Below are positions 1-6,233 of a stretch of DNA of 13,333 nt, piece by piece. The DNA lies in the NCBI GenBank assembly GCA_030619435.1, contig JAUXBI010000014.1, forward strand, positions 1 to 13,333, written 5' to 3'. The translations under genes were made by a program, and so were the position numbers. The stretch is from Syntrophaceae bacterium. Lineage in GTDB: Bacteria; Desulfobacterota; Syntrophia; Syntrophales; UBA2210. Numbering within the stretch: the first letter of the stretch is position 1; each line of letters opens with the position of its first letter. The notes under the pieces were generated by a model. It searched no databases and was not told where the DNA came from. It saw only the letters and a list, made by a program, of their open reading frames with translations.

Positions 1-863
1 TGCTTATTACAGGAGAAAGCGGCACAGGGAAAGAACTTGTGGCACGCACCATACAAAACCTCAGCAAGAGAAGTGACAAGCCGTTTGTCCCCGTTGACTG
101 TTCTTCACTGGTTGAGAATCTCATGGAAAGCGAACTTTTCGGTCATATCAAAGGGGCATTCAGCGGAGCTACCCAGTCGCGCGAGGGACGTTTCCAGATG
201 GCAGATAAAGGGACCTTATTGCTGGACGAGATTTCCAATATCAGTCTTAACATCCAGGCCAAGCTGTTAAGGGTAATCCAGGAACAGGAAGTGCCAAGGG
301 TTGGCAGTTCGTTACCTGATAAGGTAGATGTTAGACTCATAGCTGCCACAAATAAGGATATAAGGTCGGAAGTAGAATCGGGCAGATTCAGAGAAGACCT
401 GTTTTACAGGATATCGGTGGTACCCATAGATGTAAAACCATTGAGGGAGCACAAATCCGACATACTGCCCATTGCCCTGCATTACCTTGACATATATAAA
501 AAGAAGCACAACAGTAAGGTGCAACACCTCTCGGAAGAGGCAAGAAAATCGCTGATCTCCTACAACTGGCCCGGCAATGTCAGAGAACTGAAAAATACCA
601 TGGAACGGTTATGCGTGCTTTGTGAAAATGATATCGTCAACCTGTCCGACATCCTCTACTACGGTCAGAATGGAGGAATAAAGGTTCCGGTAGTGGATTC
701 TCTTTCAGGTAAGATGACCCTGGTCGATGTTGAGAAGGATCATATAGAAAAAGTCCTGAGCCACTTTAACTTCCAGATCGTCAAAACGGCGAAATTCCTC
801 GGCATCGACAGAAAAACCCTGCGGATGAAAATACGCAACTATGGCATAAAAGCCTCACTTTAG
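1..863 (+). CDS. Sigma-54-dependent activator (NtrC family), C-terminal part
   Basis: The gene is cut by the left edge; codons are in frame from base 3 and run to TAG at 861-863. The visible part is a bacterial enhancer-binding protein, which uses ATP to remodel sigma-54 RNA polymerase at the promoter. Seen in order: Walker A GESGTGKE at the very start, the sigma-54 contact loop as GAFSGA (the usual motif is GAFTGA), Walker B LLLDEI, the arginine-finger region [10 protein letters not shown], the sensor II motif WPGNVREL, and a C-terminal Fis-type helix-turn-helix ([16 protein letters not shown]) for binding an upstream activator site. The N-terminal signal domain is outside the window; a receiver domain is likely because kinase and receiver genes follow, but it is not seen. 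The next gene cluster starts with a -24/-12 promoter about 130 bases downstream, which makes this protein its natural activator. Family assignment is secure; the target is inferred. Confidence 0.95.
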   Translation, partial: LITGESGTGKELVARTIQNLSKRSDKPFVPVDCSSLVENLMESELFGHIKGAFSGATQSREGRFQMADKGTLLLDEISNISLNIQAKLLRVIQEQEVPRVGSSLPDKVDVRLIAATNKDIRSEVESGRFREDLFYRISVVPIDVKPLREHKSDILPIALHYLDIYKKKHNSKVQHLSEEARKSLISYNWPGNVRELKNTMERLCVLCENDIVNLSDILYYGQNGGIKVPVVDSLSGKMTLVDVEKDHIEKVLSHFNFQIVKTAKFLGIDRKTLRMKIRNYGIKASL

Positions 864-881
864 ACTCAATCTTAGAATGTG

Positions 882-921
882 CTCTCTTCCGGGGTTATCT
901 TCCCCGCACATGGAGAGTTTT
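882..921 (+). terminator. Possible hairpin terminator after the activator gene
   Basis: Nested inverted repeats lie just after the stop at 863. CGGGG (890-894) pairs with CCCCG (902-906) over a 7-base loop, and CTCTC (882-886) can pair with GAGAG (913-917), followed by TTTT. ATGTG and CACAT just outside the core offer an alternative outer stem. The T-run is short, so this is a weak candidate; it could also be part of the regulatory region of the downstream sigma-54 promoter. Confidence 0.35.
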
Positions 922-989
922 GCCCCCTGAAGAAAGTTTCCTCCTTCCTGCTATCCATATTTTCTTCAAATGAATCAATATATTATATT

Positions 990-1006
990 TTGGCATCTGC
1001 TTTGCA
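990..1006 (+). promoter_or_regulatory. Sigma-54 (-24/-12) promoter
   Basis: The sequence TTGGCATCTGCTTTGCA closely matches the sigma-54 consensus YTGGCACGNNNNTTGCW. The invariant GG (992-993) and GC (1004-1005) are exactly 10 bases apart, as required. Transcription would start near 1017, just ahead of the GGAGGT ribosome site at 1031-1036. The promoter sits between a sigma-54 activator gene and the receiver/kinase pair it would drive. No clear enhancer repeat for the activator was found in 864-989. Confidence 0.85.
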
Positions 1007-1041
1007 GTAGTATATCTCCAAATCAATAAAGGAGGTAATCG

Positions 1042-1434
1042 ATGATGACTACAAAGAAAAAGATACTTCTCATAGATGACGACAGTGATTTTTTGATGGC
1101 GACCAAGCTTATACTTGAGAGTGGTGGCTATGAGGTCTTTCTTGCAGAAGATGGAAAGAGCGGTGTGGAGATGGTAAAATCGGTGTCTCCTGACCTTACT
1201 ATTACAGATATGATGATGGAAACATGGGGTGAGGGCTTCACGGTGGTATCAAAGATTCGTTCCATAGAGGCAGGGAAAGACATGCCATTGATCATGCTGA
1301 GCGGAGTTGATCTCCAGGGACCGTACCAGTCATTTGAACCCCCGGAAGAATCTCCAAAGGTAGACATGCTACTGCACAAGCCTGTCAAGGCCGATGACCT
1401 TCTTAAATATGTCAAACGACTGCTGGATAATTAG
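1042..1434 (+). CDS. Single-domain response regulator (receiver only)
   Basis: A 130-aa CheY-like receiver with no output domain. The acidic pocket is IDDD (D12-D14), the phospho-acceptor is D56 in TITDMMM, the switch Ser/Thr is S87 (MLSG), and the conserved lysine is K113 (HKPV). The region after D56 is unusual: the common D-x-x-M-P is replaced by DMMMETWGEG, and there is a proline- and glutamate-rich insert (about residues 94-106) before the last strand. The start is ATG at 1042 or the adjacent ATG at 1045; the strong GGAGGT at 1031-1036 is 5 and 8 bases away respectively, which slightly favours 1045. It ends 2 bases before the kinase gene, so the two are almost certainly co-transcribed from the sigma-54 promoter. 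It probably acts as a phosphate-transfer intermediate or by protein contact. Confidence 0.93.
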   Translation: MMTTKKKILLIDDDSDFLMATKLILESGGYEVFLAEDGKSGVEMVKSVSPDLTITDMMMETWGEGFTVVSKIRSIEAGKDMPLIMLSGVDLQGPYQSFEPPEESPKVDMLLHKPVKADDLLKYVKRLLDN

Positions 1435-1436
1435 AT

Positions 1437-2534
1437 ATGACGGAGAAGACTAATAAGGAACTCATTCTGGTAATCGATGATGAGGAATCCATACGGGATG
1501 GGTGCAGGCAAGCCCTGGAAAAGTCCGGGTACGCCGTGATTACAGCGGAAAACGGCGAGGAAGGTATCAGGATTGCCAAGGAAAGAAAGCCGGAGATAGC
1601 TTTTGTTGATCTCAAGATGCCCTCCATATCGGGTACGGAAGTCATAGACATCCTTTCAAGGGATATACCGGATATTGTCCTGGTTATAATCACCGGTTAT
1701 GCATCCATAGTTTCCGCGGTAGAGTCCATGAAGAAAGGGGCCTATGACTACATCCCCAAACCCTTCACCCCTGACCAACTGAGGGCTGTAGTCAAGCGTG
1801 GATTCGATCACCGCAACCTCAAGATAGAGGCACGGATGTTAAGAACAGAAAAAGAGGAGATGGAGAGAAATTTTATTACTTTTGTAAGTCACGAAATGCG
1901 CTCTCCCCTTTTGGTTATTGAACAATATTTAGAGGCTCTCAGAACGGTGGCGGGTGGTTGCCTGGACAAAAATGCCAATGATATTATTGACCGGTGTAAC
2001 AAGCGTATTCATGGTCTGAAAGCCCTCGTTGAACACTGGCTGGATATAAGCCGTATAGAGAGCGGTGTTTTCGCTACAGAGAAAAAACCTGTTGATATTC
2101 CCGGCATTATTATGCGAGGTGTAGAAGAAATGGCTCCACTTTATCATATAAGAGAGCTTTCAATAGAGACAGACATCTCGGAGGGTATACCGGAAATAAC
2201 CGGTGACGAAGAAAGTCTGGTGCGGGTTATCGTAAATATCATGGGTAATGCCTCAAAATATACACCGGGTGGTGGAAAAGTATCTATACGCGCTAGACAT
2301 GATGAATACTATGTCCGTATAAGTATATCGGATACGGGGACGGGTATTCCCCAGGAAAAACTACCTTTTATCTTTGAACCGTTTTACAGAGTAAAGGGGA
2401 AAAAAGAGGAGGCAAGAGGTTCGGGCCTAGGACTTAACTTCTGCAAGAGGATCATGGAAGCTCACGGCGGAAAGATAGAAGCTTCATCACAAGTAGGAAA
2501 AGGGACAACTTTTGTGTTAGAACTTCCCAGGTAA
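1437..2534 (+). CDS. Hybrid receiver-histidine kinase, soluble
   Basis: A 365-aa protein with an N-terminal receiver (about residues 8-120: acidic pair D14-D15, phospho-acceptor D58 in FVDLKMP, T86, K108 in PKPF), a short helical linker, a HisKA dimerisation domain with the phospho-accepting histidine H152 (SHEMRSP), and a C-terminal HATPase_c domain (N box NIMGNASKYTPGGG, G1 box DTGTGIP, G2 box GSGLGLNF). There is no membrane segment and no PAS or GAF sensor domain, so its input is probably phosphorylation of its own receiver by another kinase, or a protein partner. It begins 2 bases after the preceding stop with only a weak ribosome site, consistent with translational coupling. It may phosphorylate the adjacent single-domain receiver, the upstream sigma-54 activator, or both. 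Confidence 0.94.
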   Translation: MTEKTNKELILVIDDEESIRDGCRQALEKSGYAVITAENGEEGIRIAKERKPEIAFVDLKMPSISGTEVIDILSRDIPDIVLVIITGYASIVSAVESMKKGAYDYIPKPFTPDQLRAVVKRGFDHRNLKIEARMLRTEKEEMERNFITFVSHEMRSPLLVIEQYLEALRTVAGGCLDKNANDIIDRCNKRIHGLKALVEHWLDISRIESGVFATEKKPVDIPGIIMRGVEEMAPLYHIRELSIETDISEGIPEITGDEESLVRVIVNIMGNASKYTPGGGKVSIRARHDEYYVRISISDTGTGIPQEKLPFIFEPFYRVKGKKEEARGSGLGLNFCKRIMEAHGGKIEASSQVGKGTTFVLELPR

Positions 2535-2555
2535 AATGCCTTCAGGATATTAGTT

Positions 2556-2807
2556 ATGAAATGCCACAATGGAGATTGCTACGAAATACATGAGGAAGAT
2601 ATAGCCGACAGATGCTTTTTATGTGGGCAAAACCCGGAAAAGTTGTTCATTGTGAGGCAAATTGCAAGCATGAAACTGGTTCACCTTTGTCCGATCTGTA
2701 TGGTGAATAAGATGTCGGAATTTTTACTTGATAACACAAAGCCTTGGACAGGTAATAAGGAAAATTTGGATGTTCCTGTGGATCAGGCCTTGAATCGTAA
2801 ATCTTAA
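2556..2807 (+). CDS. Small cysteine-rich, probable zinc-ribbon protein
   Basis: An 83-aa protein that I do not recognise. It has six cysteines: C3 and C8 near the start, then C20-x2-C23 (CFLC) and C45-x2-C48 (CPIC). The last two pairs, 21 residues apart, fit a four-cysteine zinc ribbon; C3 and C8 could be a further ligand pair or unrelated. The C-terminal third is polar, with no evident motif. The ATG at 2556 has only a weak ribosome site (GGA at 2546-2548), and the gene begins 21 bases after the kinase stop on the same strand, so it is most likely the last gene of the sigma-54-driven unit. A role as partner of the phosphorelay is inference from position only. It converges with the metallohydrolase gene, only 25 bases away. 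Confidence 0.7.
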   Translation: MKCHNGDCYEIHEEDIADRCFLCGQNPEKLFIVRQIASMKLVHLCPICMVNKMSEFLLDNTKPWTGNKENLDVPVDQALNRKS

Positions 2808-2832
2808 TATTCTCTTCGTTTTCCCTGAGATG

Positions 2833-3915
2833 TTATTCTCTCTGTGTAATCTGTCCGATATCCATGAGTATGAATCGAGAAGGATCAAGATTCTGTTCGT
2901 GCATCGCTTTCCTGAAATCGAGTACGGGATGTCCCGGAGGATTATCTCCGAGACGAAAGGCACCCCACTGGGTCGGAATGAAATATTCCGCACCAAGATC
3001 TCTGAACGCATCAATTGCCTCAGTCGCATTGATATGAGCGTAATGCATGAACCAGCGGGGATGATAGGCGGTAACGGGAAGAAGCGCGTAGGTGATGTTC
3101 GAAAATCGCCTGCCTATTTCCTTGTAGCCGACGAAATACCCGCTGTCCCCACCATAATAAACCGAGGTATCCGGCGCAATCACCATGAAGCTTGCCCATA
3201 GGGTGCTGTTGACAGATTGTCCTATCCGCCGTGACCAGTGCTGTGCAGGCAGACACACCAGTCTGGTGCCGCCGGGAAGATCAACGCTTTCCCACCAGTC
3301 AAGTTCCGTAACAACGCCGTCGTGGAGAGAGGATACATACTGTTTGAGACCACGCGGCACAAACAAACGTGATTTGTCGGGCAGGGAGCGAATACTTTTA
3401 ACATCCAGGTGATCATAATGATTATGAGAAATAATCACATTGACCATATCCGTAAGTTCTCTCAGATCATCCCCGGTAAATGCGGGCGGAGTCACTCTTT
3501 TCGGAAGTAACGCCCGCTCGGAAAACATCGGATCCGTGAGCCAATATTCCCCTTGAAGACGCATAAGGAAGGTACCATGACCGATCCATGCTATAAAATC
3601 CTCTTCATCCGCGAGGGCATTAATCCGCTCACGTAACCGGGACAGGACCTTCGGTTTGTGAGCTCTCTCTTCATGGGTGTATTGACTCTTTCTCGAGAAT
3701 CTCCATCTTAGAAATTGCCAGAACCTTCCCTGCTCCTGAGGCATCCAGGGGTTGAAGTACTTTCCATCAATAAAATTGGGTGCATACAGCTTTTCGATAC
3801 TTTGACTTTCCACAGTATTTCGCCACCGGGCCTCGTCGAAGGGAGCGGGATTTGCAGCGCACAATACAATACATGTGACAATAACCAGAAAAATAATAAT
3901 TCCAAGTGCCTTCAT
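2833..3915 (-). CDS. Exported MBL-fold metallohydrolase (NAPE-PLD/UlaG-like)
   Basis: A 360-aa metallo-beta-lactamase-fold protein. I chose the ATG whose first base is 3915, preceded by GAGAG at a usable distance, because it puts a signal sequence at the very N-terminus (KALGIIIFLVIVTC, then a likely cleavage after CAA); a longer reading from 3966 would bury it. Metal ligands: HNHYDH at residues 164-169, H226 (PAQHW), D257 (YYGGDSGYF) and H294. The YYGGDSGY block and the PRWFMHYAH block resemble the branch containing N-acyl-phosphatidylethanolamine phospholipase D, so a phospholipid or related phosphodiester/amide substrate is possible but unproven. It probably acts outside the cytoplasmic membrane, anchored or periplasmic. 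It appears monocistronic, 283 bases downstream of porB on the same strand and probably with its own promoter. Confidence 0.88.
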   Translation of the reverse strand: MKALGIIIFLVIVTCIVLCAANPAPFDEARWRNTVESQSIEKLYAPNFIDGKYFNPWMPQEQGRFWQFLRWRFSRKSQYTHEERAHKPKVLSRLRERINALADEEDFIAWIGHGTFLMRLQGEYWLTDPMFSERALLPKRVTPPAFTGDDLRELTDMVNVIISHNHYDHLDVKSIRSLPDKSRLFVPRGLKQYVSSLHDGVVTELDWWESVDLPGGTRLVCLPAQHWSRRIGQSVNSTLWASFMVIAPDTSVYYGGDSGYFVGYKEIGRRFSNITYALLPVTAYHPRWFMHYAHINATEAIDAFRDLGAEYFIPTQWGAFRLGDNPPGHPVLDFRKAMHEQNLDPSRFILMDIGQITQRE

Positions 3916-3970
3916 ACCGTTTCTCTCAAGTTTTATGCAGAGATCTAAAAATACCAGGCAAGCCACATAT

Positions 3971-4007
3971 AAACACTGTCGGGTGTTTTAATTATGACCG
4001 AGCGGTC
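3971..4007. promoter_or_regulatory. Palindromes upstream of the metallohydrolase
   Basis: Two inverted repeats lie 56-92 bases upstream of the metallohydrolase start. AAACAC (3971-3976) and GTGTTT (3983-3988) are separated by 6 bases. GACCG (3996-4000) and CGGTC (4003-4007) are separated by 2 bases, giving TGACCGAGCGGTCC. The second resembles the TGACCG-NN-CGGTCA type of operator bound by some TetR-family regulators. No such regulator gene is in the window and no clear -10/-35 pair was seen, so the role is a guess. Confidence 0.3.
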
Positions 4008-4079
4008 CACAAGGGATGAAGGAAAAGATCGAGTTGAAGCAGGGGAATAAAAACCGCCGGGGATCCATTGATCCGGAAG

Positions 4080-4109
4080 GTCAAGGAGAATCTCTGCTTT
4101 CCCCTTGAC
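4080..4109. repeat. Inverted repeat downstream of porB
   Basis: GTCAAGG (4080-4086) and CCTTGAC (4103-4109) are perfect inverted copies separated by 16 bases. The repeat lies about 90-120 bases past the porB stop, in the 283-base stretch before the metallohydrolase start. It could fold in the por transcript and serve as a weak terminator or 3' end structure, but no T-run follows on the - strand. The rest of 3916-4198 shows no convincing gene. Confidence 0.3.
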
Positions 4110-4198
4110 AAAACTTATCATGAATGTCCCCTGAATGCTCCGGATTAAGTTAGTGACTTTCTCTAAGATAGTGCGACGAAAAATGGACGTTGTTCCTA

Positions 4199-5074
4199 TT
4201 AATCCCCTGCCTTTTTTAGAAGGAGTTCCCAGTCTTCATTTACCATTTCCTGTATCTCAGCCAGGTCACCCTCAGTCAGGTGTTTAAAACGCCCCTGGAG
4301 CTTGAAATATTCCCTTACCGGAAATTCTTTTGGCTTATAATTGATTGTATATTTGACACCATCTTCCACCTCATAAAGGGGAAAAATATTGTTCTGAACT
4401 GCCATTCTGGCAATTTTGATAGATATTTCGGAAGGAATACGCCAGCCGGTCGGACATGTCGCATAAACATGCAGAAACCGCGAACCCTTTATATCCTTCG
4501 CTTTTTCAACCTTTCGAACCAAATCTTCCGGGAAGGCTATACTGGCGGTAGCGGCATAGGGAATACGATGTGCCACAAGAGCCTCTACGATATTTTTTTT
4601 TCGCATTCTTTTCCACGACCGACCGGGAGTCGTGGTGGTCCATGCGCCATAAGGCGTGGAAGAGCTACGCTGAATGCCGGTATTCATATAGGCTTCATTA
4701 TCATAACAGACATATATGAAATTTTCATTCCGCTCCACGGCACCGCTGAGGGCCTGAAAGCCGATATCAAAGGTTCCTCCATCACCTGCCCATGTCACAA
4801 CCGTAGTTCCAGTATCCCCTTTCATGTCCAAAGCCGCCCTCACTCCGCTGGCCACGGAGCCTCCCGTTTCAAAGGCTGTGTGGATAACGGGAACCTTCAA
4901 GGACATCTGAGGATATGCCCCGGCGATAATAGACCAGCAACACGCAGGGAGCACAATTATAATCTTCTCTCCCATAGCCTTCAGGAAAAATCTCATAGCT
5001 ATGGCAGCTCCGCACCCGGGACAAGCCACGTGGCCCGGATACATGTAATCCTGTTCAGGAACGTTCAACGGCAT
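4199..5074 (-). CDS. porB: Pyruvate:ferredoxin oxidoreductase, beta subunit
   Basis: A 291-aa thiamine-diphosphate-binding subunit. It catalyses CoA-dependent oxidative decarboxylation of pyruvate (reversible in the synthase direction) together with the alpha, gamma and delta partners, in the cytoplasm. Seen: the N-terminal cluster-binding motif ACPGCGAA, the ThDP/Mg motif GDGGTFDIG, and CYDNEAYMNTGIQRSSSTP, the characteristic block of pyruvate-type beta subunits. The further Fe-S cysteine lies in ATCPTGW. The start is ATG at 5074 because AGGAGG lies 6 bases ahead; a longer reading from 5125 would add a non-homologous leader inside the alpha gene. The start overlaps the end of porA by 20 bases, implying translational coupling. 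Last gene of the operon. Pyruvate specificity is likely but other 2-oxoacids cannot be excluded. Confidence 0.93.
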   Translation of the reverse strand: MPLNVPEQDYMYPGHVACPGCGAAIAMRFFLKAMGEKIIIVLPACCWSIIAGAYPQMSLKVPVIHTAFETGGSVASGVRAALDMKGDTGTTVVTWAGDGGTFDIGFQALSGAVERNENFIYVCYDNEAYMNTGIQRSSSTPYGAWTTTTPGRSWKRMRKKNIVEALVAHRIPYAATASIAFPEDLVRKVEKAKDIKGSRFLHVYATCPTGWRIPSEISIKIARMAVQNNIFPLYEVEDGVKYTINYKPKEFPVREYFKLQGRFKHLTEGDLAEIQEMVNEDWELLLKKAGD

Positions 5075-6233
5075 GGTTTTCCTCCTGAAGTCCCATCCAA
5101 ATACTCTCCTCGGAGAGGACCTCACTTTTTTTCGTCCGCCAATATATATCCTCCAGCAAATCTGTAGTTACATCACGCCCTCCCAATCCGGCAATATAAC
5201 CAAATATCTGGGGACAATCAGAAAGGTTGCACATAGCGGCTCGTACCTCCTGAGCAAAAATACCGCCAGCGCCGAATGAAAAGTTTCTATCGATGATGGC
5301 AATCTTTTTTGCGGGTCCAAGAGCCTTGCGGATTATTTCTGAGGGAAAGGGTCTAAACAGTTTTATTTTCAGAAGACCAACTTTTTCTCCCTTCTCACGC
5401 AGCTCCTGAATTACCTGGCGAGAGGTGCCTGTCACAGTCCCGGAAGTAACCATTATAATCTCTGCATCATCGCATAAGAAGGGCTCAATCGGGCCATAAT
5501 ACCGCCCGAAAATATTCGAAAAATCCTCTTCAATTTCCGCAAGCTGTAGAATGGATTCTTCCATTGCCTTTGCCATATTATGGCGCATCTCCATGTAAAA
5601 ATTTGGTGTAACAAGCGGACTAAGTGCGACCAGATTGTCTGCATCAACCTGAAATTTAGGTTTAAAGGCGGGAAGAAAGCGATCAACCAGTTCCTGTTCA
5701 GGCACGTCAACCGGTTCATAGGTGTGAGAAAGAAAGAATGCATCCATAATCACCATGACGGGAAGACTAACCGCCTCTGCCAATCTGTATGCAAGAAAAA
5801 CGGTATCAAGGACTTCCTGACCATGCTCGCAATAGAGCTGAATCCAACCCGTGTCCCTTTGTGACAGACTATCGAGCTGATCGGCCCAGATATTCCAGCC
5901 AGGGGCAAGGGCACGATTAACCTCAGCCATCACAATGGGAAGTCTTGCCCCCGATGTCCAGTGAAGAATTTCATGCATCAAGGCCAGGCCCTGAGACGAA
6001 GAGGAAGTAAATGTTCGTACCCCGCAACTTGCCGCTCCAACGAGTGATGCTATCGCGGAATGCTCACTTTCCACCTTTAAAAATGAGGCTTTTAGTGTGC
6101 CGTCTGCGACATAATCGGAAAGGTATTCAATTATATGGGTCTGCGGCGTAATGGGATAGGCTGAAATTACAGTGACCCGTGAGAGACGAACGGCCTCAGC
6201 TACCGCATGACTCCCTTCCAGCACTTTCTTCAT
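5055..6233 (-). CDS. porA: Pyruvate:ferredoxin oxidoreductase, alpha subunit
   Basis: A 392-aa alpha subunit, close to the usual length of stand-alone PorA. It opens with GSHAVAEAVRLSRVTVISAYPITPQT; the YPITPQT block belongs to the pyrimidine-binding domain. A C-terminal transketolase-like domain follows (MVTSGTVTGTSRQVI through LLKIKLFRPFPSE). The middle block VMVIMDAFFLSHTYEPVDVP is typical of the pyruvate branch. The start at 6233 has GGAGGAG about 7 bases ahead (6241-6247) and overlaps the end of the preceding flavoprotein gene by 38 bases; its own end overlaps porB by 20 bases. The overlaps suggest coupled synthesis of subunits needed in fixed ratio. Confidence 0.93.
   Translation of the reverse strand: MKKVLEGSHAVAEAVRLSRVTVISAYPITPQTHIIEYLSDYVADGTLKASFLKVESEHSAIASLVGAASCGVRTFTSSSSQGLALMHEILHWTSGARLPIVMAEVNRALAPGWNIWADQLDSLSQRDTGWIQLYCEHGQEVLDTVFLAYRLAEAVSLPVMVIMDAFFLSHTYEPVDVPEQELVDRFLPAFKPKFQVDADNLVALSPLVTPNFYMEMRHNMAKAMEESILQLAEIEEDFSNIFGRYYGPIEPFLCDDAEIIMVTSGTVTGTSRQVIQELREKGEKVGLLKIKLFRPFPSEIIRKALGPAKKIAIIDRNFSFGAGGIFAQEVRAAMCNLSDCPQIFGYIAGLGGRDVTTDLLEDIYWRTKKSEVLSEESIWMGLQEENHAVERS

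Noticed and set aside
4019..4111. Small open frame of 30 codons on the + strand
   Set aside because: No ribosome site, no motif and atypical composition; it lies across the inverted repeat in the gap after porB.
4280..5167. Long open frame on the + strand (295 codons)
   Set aside because: It lies antisense to porB, whose motifs are unmistakable. The translated frame shows no family motif and is an accidental shadow of the coding strand.
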